A DNA stretch of 44,880 nt, taken from positions 1-44,880 of the forward strand of contig CAITXU010000258.1 of NCBI GenBank assembly GCA_903896505.1, in the 5' to 3' direction. The position numbers and the translations under genes are program-made. Positions 8,023 to 17,174 of this stretch are shown here, piece after piece. The notes below the pieces were generated by a model that was given only the letters and a program-made list of their open reading frames with translations, was not told the DNA's origin and ran no database searches. The DNA comes from an uncultured Verrucomicrobiota bacterium. Its GTDB lineage: Bacteria > Verrucomicrobiota > Verrucomicrobiia > Limisphaerales > UBA9464. Every line of letters starts with the position of its first letter. The first letter of the stretch is position 1.

Positions 8023-9084
8023 ATGCGGGAGCTGGTTTCCGGACTGGCACGGGCTCATCATACCGGGGAGTTCGGGCTGGACAATGGCAGGCCTGATCCC
8101 TCAACAAGCACGCCCTTGACGACACACACCGTTCAGTTGACCCCGGCGCAGGCGGACCGATTGGAGCCGATCCTTCGGGACGGAACCTTTGAGCTCCGAC
8201 AAGTTCCCTATGCCCGGTGCAGTGGGGCCAGCAAAGAGGTGAACGTGACCTTGTATCAGTCGGGCAAAGTGGTGGTGCAAGGGAAGGGGACGCGAGATTT
8301 CGTCGAGTTTGTCCTTGAGCCGCAGGTACTTCAGGAAGCACGGCTAGGCTACGAAGAAATACTCCAACCCGAACTCCTGGAGGCCCGTATCGGGGTCGAC
8401 GAAGCGGGAAAGGGCGATTTCTTTGGTCCCCTCAGTGTGGCCGGGGTTTATGTGAATGCCGACATTCTCCGAGCCTGGAAAGGAAAGGGCATACAAGATT
8501 CCAAGTCCGTCGGGGGCGACAAAAAGATCGCCGAATTGGCGAAACTGATTCGAGAGACGCCGGGTTGCGTGATTTCGAACGTGACCATCGGTCCCGAAGC
8601 CTACAACCGAATGTACGGCTCGTTTAAATCGCTCAACCGATTGCTGGCCTGGGGACATGCCCGGGTCATCGAAAACCTGATGGAGCAGCGACATCGGATG
8701 AACCCGCCGGCGCTGAAGGCGATCAGCGATCAATTTGCCCGTGATGAGGCGACGGTGGCACGGGCGTTGTTGCCGTTGGGCAAGACCTTAAAACTGGAAC
8801 AGCGGCATCGGGCGGAAGAAGATTTGGCAGTGGCGGCGGCCTCGATCCTGGCCCGGGACGGCTTTGTCTCGGGCATCGATCAGTTGAGTCGGGAGTATGG
8901 AATGACCTTGCCCAAAGGGGCCGCGCCGCAGGTGGAGACTGCCGGGAAGTTGCTCGTCAAGCGGCATGGAGCGGACGCTTTACCGAAGGTGGCCAAGATG
9001 CACTTCCGGACTTCGTTCCGGGTTCTGGGACTGCCCGAACCACCAAAGCTGGACGCCAGCTTGTTTCGACGGCCAAAAACGTGA
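8023..9084 (+). CDS. rnhC: Ribonuclease HIII
   Basis: RNase HIII cleaves the RNA strand of RNA-DNA hybrids. The N-terminal substrate-binding TBP-like domain starts near HTVQLTPAQ and includes LYQSGKVVVQGKG. The catalytic domain opens with GVDEAGKGDFFGPL (the D-E pair at about residues 126-127) and continues with QDSK and HRAEEDLAVAAASILAR, which holds further acidic active-site residues. 8023 is the first in-frame ATG, preceded closely by GAGGAAG. A TTG at 8116 would give 322 residues, nearer the family norm of about 310, and fits the domain boundary better. A TTG at 7966 is also open. It is divergent from mutY. Confidence 0.93.
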   Translation: MRELVSGLARAHHTGEFGLDNGRPDPSTSTPLTTHTVQLTPAQADRLEPILRDGTFELRQVPYARCSGASKEVNVTLYQSGKVVVQGKGTRDFVEFVLEPQVLQEARLGYEEILQPELLEARIGVDEAGKGDFFGPLSVAGVYVNADILRAWKGKGIQDSKSVGGDKKIAELAKLIRETPGCVISNVTIGPEAYNRMYGSFKSLNRLLAWGHARVIENLMEQRHRMNPPALKAISDQFARDEATVARALLPLGKTLKLEQRHRAEEDLAVAAASILARDGFVSGIDQLSREYGMTLPKGAAPQVETAGKLLVKRHGADALPKVAKMHFRTSFRVLGLPEPPKLDASLFRRPKT

Positions 9085-9238
9085 TGGAAGGGGTTGTCGG
9101 AGGTCGATTTTGCGGGTACTGATCTATTAAATATAACATGTATTGTGCATCACTACTGGACATTTTCGCAGTTATTGCTAGAGTGTCTAGGTTACCAAAT
9201 CTGATTTTCTGGCCTGTAACTTGCTAAGATTTTTGACC

Positions 9239-12200
9239 ATGTCCATTTCCGCCGCCCCCCCAGACGTGCCCCGATGGCCTCGTCATCCCAACGAGGATCA
9301 CCAACCCCGCACCGTGGGTTTGAATCGTTTTCTAACACTTGCCGTGGCATTTTTACTCGCCACCGTCGTAGCTGTGGTTCCAGCCGGAGCCGTTCCAGTC
9401 AATGTTCTGACTTCCCATAACGATAACGCCCGCCTTGGGGTCAACACCAACGAGACCCAATTGACGCGTGCCGCCGTCGGTAGCAGCAGTTTCGGCAAGG
9501 TGTTCAGCTATCCGGTTGACGGTTACGTCTATGCCCAACCGCTCATTTTGACCGGGGTCAATGTGCCGGGCCGTGGTAACGTCGACATCGTTTTTGTCGT
9601 TACCGAGCATGACAGCATCTATGCCTTCGATGCCAACGACCCGAGCAGTCCCAACGGTGGCGTTGTGTGGCAGGTCAGCTTCATCAATCCGGCTGCTGGA
9701 ATCACGACCCTGACATCGGGAGAGGTCGGTTCCGGTGACATTGTTCCGGAGATTGGCATCACGGCCACACCGGTTATTGACGACGTAGCCGGGGTTATCT
9801 ATGTGGAGGTCAAGACCAAGGAACCGGGAGCCAAATACTTCCATCGACTTCATGCTTTGGACGTAAGGACGGGCGCAGAAATGCCCAACAGCCCTGTGGT
9901 CATCACCGCCACAGTCAAAGGTGTGGGCGATGGGACCGATGGTCGCGGCAATGTCCCGTTCAACGCACTTCGACAAATGGCCCGACCTGGAATGAGCCTG
10001 GTCCAAACGGCCGCCTACCCCAATCCGATCGTCTACATCGCGTATGCTTCGCACGGTGACAATGGGCCCTACCATGGCTGGTTGCTGGGATACGACTCCA
10101 AGACGCTTCAACAGGTTCACGTTTACAATTCTTCCCCCAATGGCGGTCTCAGCGGCTTTTGGATGGCTGGCAACGGTCCCGCGATCGATAAAGACGGCAA
10201 TTTTTACCTCATCACCGGGAATGGCGGATTTAATCCCCAGCCGACGGCGATGAATTTCGGGGACAGCTATGTGAAGGTTGGCACCTCAAAGACAAATCTG
10301 GTTCTGGCCGATTGGTTTACGCCATTCAATCAGGCCAGCCTCAATGGCGCTGACACCGACCTCGGTTCCGGGGGTAACATCGTGCTTCCGGATGAAGCAG
10401 GTTCACCGGCTCATCCGCACATACTGGTTGGTTGCGGCAAGGAAGGCCGGATTTACGTGCTCGACCGCGATAAAATGGGTGGATACAGCCCCAAGGGCGA
10501 CACCAATGTGGTTCAATCGGTCCTTGGCCTGATTGGCGGTACATGGAGTTCGCCGGCCTACTTCAAACGGCGGCTGTACTATCAGGGTGTGGGCGACGTC
10601 CTCAAGGCGCTTTCGATTTCCAATGCCACCATCAGCTCTCAAATCGTGAGCCAGAGCCGTCAGGGCTTTGGATATCCCGGTGCGACACCCAGTATCTCGG
10701 CAAATGGAGACCAGGAAGGCATTGCGTGGGTCTTGCAGACCGACGGATACGGTTCCCGATCCCCTGCTGTTCTCCACGCTTACAACGCCGACAACCTCCA
10801 GCAGGAGTTGTATAACAGTTCCGCTGCGGGGAATCGGGACAACCCGGGGCCGGCAGTCAAGTATACCGTCCCGACGGTGGCCAATGGGAAGGTCTATGTG
10901 GGGACCGCCAATGCCCTGTCAGTCTATGGGGCTGGCAACTGGGTGGCTGCGCCCACCCTCAATCCGCCCGCCGGACAATTCACCAATTCCATTCAGGTTA
11001 CCATCACCGCCCCCACACCGGGAGCACAAATCTATTACACCACGGACGGTACGGAGCCCACCCTGCAGTCGATACTGTATACGGGTGCCATCACGCTGAC
11101 CAATTCGGCAGCCATTCGATCGAAGGCTTTTGTCACCGGGATGTACCCCAGTCCCACCACGATCGGTACTTACCTGGGGCCCAACTCCGTTGGTAACGGA
11201 ATTGGACTGCGGGGCGACTACTATTCCAACCAGCTCATGACGTTTAACGGGCCGCCGACGTTGACCCGGATCGACTCGACCATCAATTTTGATTGGGGTG
11301 GTGGCTCCCCGGACCCGGCCATCTCTGCGGACCATTTCACCGTCCGATGGACGGGTGCGGTCAAGGCTCAATTTACCGAACCCTACACCTTCTATCTCAC
11401 CGGAGATGACGGTGTGAGGCTGTGGATCAATGGCCAGAGGGTTATCGATGCCTGGCAGGACCAGGGACCGACCGAGTATAGCACCACTGCCAATCTCGTC
11501 GCCGGTCAGTTGTACAACATCCAGATCGATTTTTACGAGAATGGAGGAGGTGCGGTTGCCAAGTTGGAATGGAGCAGTCCGTCCACGGCACGTGCTTTTA
11601 TTCCCACCTCGCAGCTGTTTGCACAACCGCCGCCGCCGGTCAACAAGCCTCCCACCGTGGCCTGGGTCGCCCCAGCTTCTGGGAGCACGGCAACCGGGCC
11701 TGGTTCCGTCGTCGTCTCGGCAACCGCAAGCGACCCCGATGGGATTGTTACCTCGGTCGTCTTTTTTAACGGCAGCAAGCAGCTCGCCAAGTTGACAAAC
11801 GCGCCGTACACCTTCACATGGACCAAGGTTCAGCCAGGAACCTACACCCTTTTTGCCGTGGCGACCGACGACAAGGGGGCCATGACGACCAACCAATTGC
11901 CCGGAGTTCAGGTTACTGCGGGCACCGGTGCACGATTCGGCATCAACAACCGTGCGGCTTTACAGGCCTACCTCGGACTGCCGTCGAATCCTCAATCGGC
12001 CTTCCCTGCCCTGCTTTCACAAACCGGCACGTTCAACGATTTGGCAACACTGGCCCCGGTCAACGGATTGATCGCCTACGGCGTCAACGCTCCATTCTGG
12101 TCGGACGGCGCAATCAAACGTCGTTGGATGGGAGTGCCTTACGATGGAGGCCCCATCCGGCCCGAACAACAAGTGAAGTTCACCGTCGAGAACGCCTGGC

Positions 12201-13207
12201 AGTTCCCGGCGGGATCGGTGTTCGTAAAACATTTTGACCTCCAAACCAACGAGCTTGATCCGCAGGCGCTTCGTCGTCTTGAAACCCGGATCCTGGTCAA
12301 TCTCACCAACGGCATCGTCTATGGCGCCTCCTATCGCTGGCGTCCCGATTATTCCGACGCAGAATTGGTGAACTCGGCTCAAACCGAGGATATCACCATC
12401 GAGACGGCTTCGGGTTCACGGACCCAGACCTGGTATTATCCGAGCCGGACCGACTGCGTCACCTGCCACACGCCGTACTCAGGCGGCATCCTCGGGGCAT
12501 CCAAGACCCGCCAACTCAATCGGGACTGGACCTACGAAGGCAGCGGAGTGACCGACAATCAGCTCCGAACCCTGAACTACATCGGCCTTTTCAGTCCGGT
12601 GGTCGATGAGTCCCAATTGACTTCCCTGTCGAAGTTTTACGACATCGGCAATACCAACGCCTCGGTGAACGAACGCTTCCGTTCCTTCCTGGACGTCAAT
12701 TGTTCCTACTGTCATCAACCGGGTGGAGTACGGGCACTTTTCGATGCTCGCTACACCACACCGCCAGGCAGTGCGGGCATCAAGAACGGCCCGCTCATTG
12801 CTGAAGGCCCCATTTCGGGTTCCAAAGTGTTGGTTCCCGGTGACCAGCTTAGGTCCATGATCCTTCAGCGGATGCAATCCCTTGACCCCCTGTTCAAGAT
12901 GCCTCCTGTGGGACGATTCGTGGTTGATGAAGCTGCGGTCGATGTCACCAGCACCTTGATCGATCAGTTGGCCGGTCCCGCCCCGCGTCTGGCAATGACC
13001 CGCGGAGCAGGCGTCCTGCACCTAAGCTGGCCGACGACTGTCACTCCGTTCTACCTTACCGAGTCCGATGGTCGACTCAATACCACCAACTGGGTGGAAG
13101 TCCCCTCAGGAAGCCCGGTCAATGGGCGCTACAATGTGGATGTGCCGTTGTCACCCAACGGTGTCCCCGGATACTTGCGGCTGACCAGCCAACGCCCGTT
13201 GCCATAG
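9239..13207 (+). CDS. Exported multidomain protein: propeller, chitobiase-like, PA14, Ig-like and dihaem cytochrome domains
   Basis: A 1,322-residue protein with a delayed hydrophobic export signal (about residues 30-50). In order: a PQQ-type beta-propeller (about 60-560), a CHB_HEX_C-like domain (PGAQIYYTTDGTEPT), a PA14 domain (about 655-795, with GDDGVRLWINGQRV), an Ig-like domain (NKPPTVAWVAPASGSTA onwards) and a C-terminal domain with two haem motifs, CVTCH (1073-1077) and CSYCH (1155-1159). The last part resembles the SO_2930-type dihaem proteins. The domains suggest an outer-surface or periplasmic redox protein that binds carbohydrate. It is monocistronic and followed by a strong terminator. 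The ATG at 9239 is preferred over a TTG six codons upstream. Confidence 0.85.
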   Translation: MSISAAPPDVPRWPRHPNEDHQPRTVGLNRFLTLAVAFLLATVVAVVPAGAVPVNVLTSHNDNARLGVNTNETQLTRAAVGSSSFGKVFSYPVDGYVYAQPLILTGVNVPGRGNVDIVFVVTEHDSIYAFDANDPSSPNGGVVWQVSFINPAAGITTLTSGEVGSGDIVPEIGITATPVIDDVAGVIYVEVKTKEPGAKYFHRLHALDVRTGAEMPNSPVVITATVKGVGDGTDGRGNVPFNALRQMARPGMSLVQTAAYPNPIVYIAYASHGDNGPYHGWLLGYDSKTLQQVHVYNSSPNGGLSGFWMAGNGPAIDKDGNFYLITGNGGFNPQPTAMNFGDSYVKVGTSKTNLVLADWFTPFNQASLNGADTDLGSGGNIVLPDEAGSPAHPHILVGCGKEGRIYVLDRDKMGGYSPKGDTNVVQSVLGLIGGTWSSPAYFKRRLYYQGVGDVLKALSISNATISSQIVSQSRQGFGYPGATPSISANGDQEGIAWVLQTDGYGSRSPAVLHAYNADNLQQELYNSSAAGNRDNPGPAVKYTVPTVANGKVYVGTANALSVYGAGNWVAAPTLNPPAGQFTNSIQVTITAPTPGAQIYYTTDGTEPTLQSILYTGAITLTNSAAIRSKAFVTGMYPSPTTIGTYLGPNSVGNGIGLRGDYYSNQLMTFNGPPTLTRIDSTINFDWGGGSPDPAISADHFTVRWTGAVKAQFTEPYTFYLTGDDGVRLWINGQRVIDAWQDQGPTEYSTTANLVAGQLYNIQIDFYENGGGAVAKLEWSSPSTARAFIPTSQLFAQPPPPVNKPPTVAWVAPASGSTATGPGSVVVSATASDPDGIVTSVVFFNGSKQLAKLTNAPYTFTWTKVQPGTYTLFAVATDDKGAMTTNQLPGVQVTAGTGARFGINNRAALQAYLGLPSNPQSAFPALLSQTGTFNDLATLAPVNGLIAYGVNAPFWSDGAIKRRWMGVPYDGGPIRPEQQVKFTVENAWQFPAGSVFVKHFDLQTNELDPQALRRLETRILVNLTNGIVYGASYRWRPDYSDAELVNSAQTEDITIETASGSRTQTWYYPSRTDCVTCHTPYSGGILGASKTRQLNRDWTYEGSGVTDNQLRTLNYIGLFSPVVDESQLTSLSKFYDIGNTNASVNERFRSFLDVNCSYCHQPGGVRALFDARYTTPPGSAGIKNGPLIAEGPISGSKVLVPGDQLRSMILQRMQSLDPLFKMPPVGRFVVDEAAVDVTSTLIDQLAGPAPRLAMTRGAGVLHLSWPTTVTPFYLTESDGRLNTTNWVEVPSGSPVNGRYNVDVPLSPNGVPGYLRLTSQRPLP

Positions 13208-13233
13208 GACGTCCCTTCATCGATCATCAAATC

Positions 13234-13265
13234 AAACCCTGCCGGTCCACCCGGCAGGGTTTTTT
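13234..13265 (+). terminator. Rho-independent terminator after the dihaem protein
   Basis: The stem AAACCCTGCCGG pairs with CCGGCAGGGTTT around a 5-nt loop (TCCAC) and runs into a T-tract (13259-13265). It lies 27 nt downstream of the stop codon. Confidence 0.9.
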
Positions 13266-13281
13266 GTTGTTCTCGATTGTT

Positions 13282-13364
13282 GAGGGACATCGGCCCGCAT
13301 CCATCCCAGCCTGGGCCAACGGCCCAGGAAAGGCGGATTGAACGTATTAGGGCTGAAGGCCCGC
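13282..13364 (+). repeat. Three-hairpin dispersed element, copy 2
   Basis: It has a decayed first palindrome (CATCGGCCCG), the linker GCATCCATCCCAGCC, the second palindrome TGGGCCAACGGCCCA and the final hairpin GGGCTGAAGGCCCG. Order and spacing match 1356-1440 read on the opposite strand. Confidence 0.6.
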
Positions 13365-13490
13365 AATTTAGGCACCGTAGTCAGTGATTCGAGCCGCCAA
13401 GGCTTGCCGGTGGATTTTCCCTGCCATGGTTTGGTAGAATATCCTCTTTGACCGACATCCAAGGGGTGCGCAGGCTTCGACAAAATGGTT

Positions 13491-13561
13491 CGGGCCTTCA
13501 GCCCTTGATGGACCAATTCTGCCCCGCCTAGGCGGGGATGAAGCCGGGCCGTTGGCCCTTC
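13491..13561 (-). repeat. Three-hairpin dispersed element, copy 3
   Basis: On the minus strand: GGGCCAACGGCCC, then CCCCGCCTAGGCGGGG as the second palindrome, then GGGCTGAAGGCCCG. The middle hairpin differs in sequence from the other copies but stays palindromic, which suggests that structure is conserved over sequence. Confidence 0.55.
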
Positions 13562-13650
13562 CCGAAACCCACTCCTCCAAATAGCCGTTCATCTTTTCAT
13601 CCCTTTGACTCAAGCGTGAGCTATTGAATTAGAACAACATCAAAGGCGAG

Positions 13651-13731
13651 GGTCCAGTCGAGCCGCGGCGGTTCGAACGGCGATGCTTCCGCGAAGGCGA
13701 AGCCAACGGGCTGTCCGCAGGACCGAGGTTC
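13651..13731 (-). repeat. Dispersed ~80-bp repeat, copy 2
   Basis: The reverse complement matches 1158-1241, with CCTCGGTCCTGCGGAC, GGCTTCGC and CGAACCGCCGC in the same order. Confidence 0.5.
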
Positions 13732-13827
13732 CTGTAAGGCCGTGGCAGTCCGAACTACGTCTGCCACGCGATTGAGGACTAAGCCAGGGTTTCGGGCGAA
13801 TTGCGGCAGCCAGTAATCCAGCGACCG

Positions 13828-13981
13828 TGGTCGAAATCGATCTTGGGACTCGCAGGAGCGCGTCCCTCCGTTGGATGTCCTTCCTTCGAAGGGACTTGCG
13901 TCCGGAGGGACGCGCTCCTGCAAGTCCCAAGATCCTGCTGGGATCATTACGCCTCCCAATCTAGAGGCACCTTCGTCGCGC
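13828..13981 (+). repeat. Long inverted-repeat (MITE-like) element, copy 1
   Basis: Two 26-nt arms (13845-13870 and 13903-13928) pair with a single mismatch. A second hairpin inside the loop is built on CCTTCGAAGG. The flanks (TGGTCGAAATCGAT upstream, GGGATCAT downstream) are shared with the copy at 19609-19772. No transposase is encoded. Confidence 0.65.
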
Positions 13982-14029
13982 AGATTCTCTCCGACCGTAG
14001 GCGGGTTTAAAACCCTGCCCCGCACCACG

Positions 14030-15418
14030 CTAAATGTCGCGGACGAAAAAGAGGGTCAGCTTCAGTTCGGGAACGACGATGGAAAGACGACCAACATCCG
14101 AGATGGAAGCTTCACGAACATCCGACTGAGAATCCTTTTTCGAACTCAGCAGGTACTTGTCCGCTGCCCGCGTCCAGGTCCCCTCCCCTGAAATCGTCGT
14201 CAAATTGCCGTTGCTGCCACCAAAAAGCTTCTGGGCGATCATCACTGGGTTGTTGGCCGCAGCAGCAGCTTGGACTGCGGCCGGATTTGGCTGGGCGGCC
14301 GCCGGTTGACGGAGTCCATAGCGGGCAATCGTTGCGGCACTGAGCCCCTGATTGGCAGGCGCTGCCGCCGCAGCCGGAGGCGGGGTCGTGGGAATCTGCG
14401 GTGTCGGAATCGTGAGCACGAAGCGGCCGTTGGGATAGGCCGACAATTTTGCCCCTTTCAGGAACGAATTCACCACAAAGCGGAGTGCCTTCAAATCGGC
14501 GGGTTGCAAGTTCGTCCGGCGCCGACGGGCATCCGTCATGATGGCCCCCGTATCGGCTCGCCATCTGCCCAGGATCTTTTCGTCGTCATACAATGCCGAC
14601 TTGCCGGTTTCGAGATAGGTCCGGAAGTCCTTCAAGTCCGTCTTGAGGATTTCGGCACGAAGCTCGGAGTTCCCCAGGATGGACTGCGTCTTGGGGTTGG
14701 AATAAACCGCAGTGAATCCGGCCCTGTCTTGAAGGAGCTTCTGGTAGTCGGAATCGGATGCCAGATCGACAAATTCCTGTCGCTCCGACAAAGCCAGAAA
14801 CGCGGGATAATTCTGAAGACGGGCGTAAATCAGGGGGTTGGCGTGGATTAACCCGAGCAGGTCGTCCACCGAGTAATCGACGACCGGGGTTTTATCCAGG
14901 GCGGCGAAGGTGCGGTCCCAGCCGGTCTGCGACATATCGGTGCGAACTTGATTGAGCAGTCCAATGGGCGACGGTTCGCCCCCTTCTGCGGAAACCTGGG
15001 TGGTCAGATAGCCGACGGAATAAATGGGGCGACCGGCGGTGAGAAAGACGATGACCCCGGCGAGCAGGCCGACAAAGAGGCCCAAGGCCTGATTCATCCG
15101 CTCGAAGGCGTTCCGGGTGGCGTCGTCCTCCCGGTACTTGAAATGGAGTTCGACCGGCTTGTGCGCGGCAAAGCCTGCCCCAAAAAAGACAAGCCACACC
15201 ACAGTGAACGCGATGATTGGAGGCAGGGCCACCTGCCAGAGAAGATTAGCCACCCCGATGGAGGCCATGTACGGATGGATCAGCCCGCCCAGGACTCCGG
15301 CAAGGGCCAATCCGAGGATCACGCCAACCAAGGAGACCAGGGAGCGGACCGCTCCTGTCGAGTAACCGAGAGCCGCAAAGCCGCCGATCAGCACGACGGC
15401 GAACAACCAAATGTACAT
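14030..15418 (-). CDS. CvpA-family membrane protein with long C-terminal extension
   Basis: A 462-residue protein whose N-terminal ~150 residues match the CvpA (colicin V production) family pattern. Membrane helices lie at about 3-19, 24-46, 61-84 and 110-127, with a Gly-rich GYSTGAVRSLVSLVG stretch after the first. Residues 150-320 form an unrecognised soluble, charged domain, followed by a Pro/Ala-rich linker (about 345-400) and a short C-terminal domain. Typical CvpA proteins are about 160-200 residues, so the extension is the notable part. It is divergent from bamD. The exact cellular role of this family is not settled. Confidence 0.75.
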   Translation of the reverse strand: MYIWLFAVVLIGGFAALGYSTGAVRSLVSLVGVILGLALAGVLGGLIHPYMASIGVANLLWQVALPPIIAFTVVWLVFFGAGFAAHKPVELHFKYREDDATRNAFERMNQALGLFVGLLAGVIVFLTAGRPIYSVGYLTTQVSAEGGEPSPIGLLNQVRTDMSQTGWDRTFAALDKTPVVDYSVDDLLGLIHANPLIYARLQNYPAFLALSERQEFVDLASDSDYQKLLQDRAGFTAVYSNPKTQSILGNSELRAEILKTDLKDFRTYLETGKSALYDDEKILGRWRADTGAIMTDARRRRTNLQPADLKALRFVVNSFLKGAKLSAYPNGRFVLTIPTPQIPTTPPPAAAAAPANQGLSAATIARYGLRQPAAAQPNPAAVQAAAAANNPVMIAQKLFGGSNGNLTTISGEGTWTRAADKYLLSSKKDSQSDVREASISDVGRLSIVVPELKLTLFFVRDI

Positions 15419-15545
15419 GGGGATAACTTACGGAGGAGGTCGCAAAAAGCACGTTGAAAATCTTTCGGGAGCAAATTGCCTTGGCTGAATGTAAGCCGTC
15501 CGCCTTCCTTGACCTCCAACCAGCGGCTCCGTAACGTCGCAGGAC

Positions 15546-16619
15546 ATGAATCGCTGTTTGGTTCGCGGCGTCGTTGCCGCGGCGTGCCTGCTCGCGTTGA
15601 CGGAGCGATGCCCGGCTCCCATTATCTATCGTCCCGGCGAGGGTTGGACCTACGAACCTGTGGGGGGTGACAACGGCAAGTGGATTCGCAAACGGGCGAA
15701 AGACCAGCTCCAGGTTGCCCAGGAGGCTTTCGACCATCAGGACTATAGCGTTGCCCGACGCGCTGCTTCGAGAGTCGTCAAAACCTGGCCTCTGTCGGAC
15801 TATGCTGGCACCGCCCAATATCTCCTGGGGCGCGTCTACGAAGCCCGAAAAATGGATGAACGAGCCTTCAAGGAATACCAAAAGGCTCTCACCAAATACC
15901 CCAAGGTTTCCAATTACGACGAGATCGTTCAGCGGCAATTCGCCATCGCGGGACGCTTTCTCGGAGGACAGTGGTTCAAGCTGTGGGGTTATATTCCCTT
16001 CTTTCCGAGCATGGACAAGACATCGACCTTGCTGGAACAGATCGTCAAAAATGGTCCCTACAGTGAGATCGGTCCCAAGGCCCAGATGAATATCGGTGCC
16101 GCCCGGGAAAAACAGGACAACTATCCCCTGGCGGTCAAAGCCTATCAAAAGGCGGCGGACCGGTACTATGATCGTCCCGCTGTCGCCTCGGATGCCCTCT
16201 ATAAGACCGGCATGGCTTGGGAGAAACAGGCCAAGAAGGCCGAATATGATCAGTCGATCGCCCGTTCCGCCATCGAGTCCTTCCAGGATTTGTCGGTCCT
16301 TTATCCCACCGATCCCCGTCTGCCCGAGACGGTCAAGATCATCAGCTCGTTAAGAACGGAACAGGCGCGGGGTGCTTTCGAAACCGCTCGTTACTATGAG
16401 CATCACCGCCAATATTTGGGAGCCTTGGTCTATTACAGTGAGGTGCTCAACAAGGACCGTACGTCCGTCTATGCCACGGAAGCCAAGGAGCGAATCGACA
16501 AGCTGAAACCCAAAGCGGAGAAACAACGGGTTGCACTCCTCAAATTCGAGGAAAAGGTTCGTGAACGGACCAAGTCGGCGGCGACCAATCTGCCACCTGC
16601 CCGCGTGCCAAAACCATGA
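15546..16619 (+). CDS. bamD: BamD-like tetratricopeptide outer-membrane assembly protein
   Basis: A 357-residue protein with an N-terminal export signal (about 1-24) and repeated TPR-type helices, for example DYAGTAQYLLGRVYEARK and ASDALYKTGMAWEKQ. This matches BamD/YfiO-type proteins, lipoproteins of the BAM complex that folds outer-membrane beta-barrels. It is longer than E. coli BamD (about 245). Cysteines at 7 and 14 lie inside the signal region, but no clean lipobox is visible, so lipid anchoring is uncertain. Its TGA overlaps the ATG of lptE by 4 nt (ATGA), coupling two outer-membrane biogenesis genes. A general TPR (YbgF/CpoB-like) protein is the alternative. Confidence 0.72.
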   Translation: MNRCLVRGVVAAACLLALTERCPAPIIYRPGEGWTYEPVGGDNGKWIRKRAKDQLQVAQEAFDHQDYSVARRAASRVVKTWPLSDYAGTAQYLLGRVYEARKMDERAFKEYQKALTKYPKVSNYDEIVQRQFAIAGRFLGGQWFKLWGYIPFFPSMDKTSTLLEQIVKNGPYSEIGPKAQMNIGAAREKQDNYPLAVKAYQKAADRYYDRPAVASDALYKTGMAWEKQAKKAEYDQSIARSAIESFQDLSVLYPTDPRLPETVKIISSLRTEQARGAFETARYYEHHRQYLGALVYYSEVLNKDRTSVYATEAKERIDKLKPKAEKQRVALLKFEEKVRERTKSAATNLPPARVPKP

Positions 16620-17161
16620 ACTCCGTCTCGGCGCGCCTCTGTCCATTCCTGCGGTTTGCCTTTGTTTTGATGGCAGCCGGGATATTGGGGTTGGGTTCGG
16701 GTTGTGCCGGCTATCAGTTGGGTCCGACGAATGGCACCGCCGCCGGAAACAGGTCGGTGGAGGTGGCCCTCTTTCGGAATGAAACCAACGAACCCCGGTT
16801 GAGCGAGCCGGTGGCACAGTCGCTTCGTCACCGATTTCAACAAGAGGGCACCTATCGCCTGGCGACGGACGGAACCGGGGATGTTCAAGTGACGGGAACC
16901 CTGAAGCGTTACGAGCGCGACCCCATCAGCTTTCAGCCAAACGACCTCATCACCACCCGGGACTATGACGTGCGGATGATCGTCCAAGTCCGGGCAGTTG
17001 AGCGGAGCACCGGAAAGGTTCTCGTGGACAAAGAAGTCATCGCCCGGACCACCATCCAGAGCAATGCCGACCTTGGAAGCGCCGAGCGTCAAGCGGCCCC
17101 TTTGCTGGCCGACGACCTCGCCCGCAAAGCCGCCGCCTTGTTGATTGATGGGACGTGGTAA
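16616..17161 (+). CDS. lptE: LptE-type LPS-assembly lipoprotein
   Basis: A 181-residue lipoprotein with a signal peptide ending in LGSGC (lipidated Cys at 30), followed by AGYQLG, typical of LptE. The body (VALFRNETNEPRLSE, TGTLKRYERDPISF, DYDVRMIVQV) matches the LptE pattern. LptE plugs the LptD barrel and helps deliver lipopolysaccharide to the outer leaflet. It is translationally coupled to bamD. The -3 residue of the lipobox is Gly, slightly atypical. Confidence 0.82.
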   Translation: MNSVSARLCPFLRFAFVLMAAGILGLGSGCAGYQLGPTNGTAAGNRSVEVALFRNETNEPRLSEPVAQSLRHRFQQEGTYRLATDGTGDVQVTGTLKRYERDPISFQPNDLITTRDYDVRMIVQVRAVERSTGKVLVDKEVIARTTIQSNADLGSAERQAAPLLADDLARKAAALLIDGTW

Positions 17162-17174
17162 AGGGATTCTCCGC

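Larger units (their letters stand above)
13266..14029. other. Gene-free stretch with four dispersed repeats
   Basis: No credible gene lies between the terminator and the end of the CvpA-like gene. A 135-codon minus-strand frame (13621-14028) runs straight through two repeats and looks spurious. Recognisable elements are two three-hairpin copies (13282-13364 and 13491-13561), the ~80-bp repeat (13651-13731) and the long inverted-repeat element (13828-13981). Confidence 0.6.

Noticed and set aside
13621-14028. A 135-codon minus-strand open frame
   Set aside because: It passes through two dispersed repeats, and its peptide reflects repeat sequence.
15246-16148. A 300-codon minus-strand open frame
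   Set aside because: It overlaps bamD and the start of the CvpA-like gene, both better supported.
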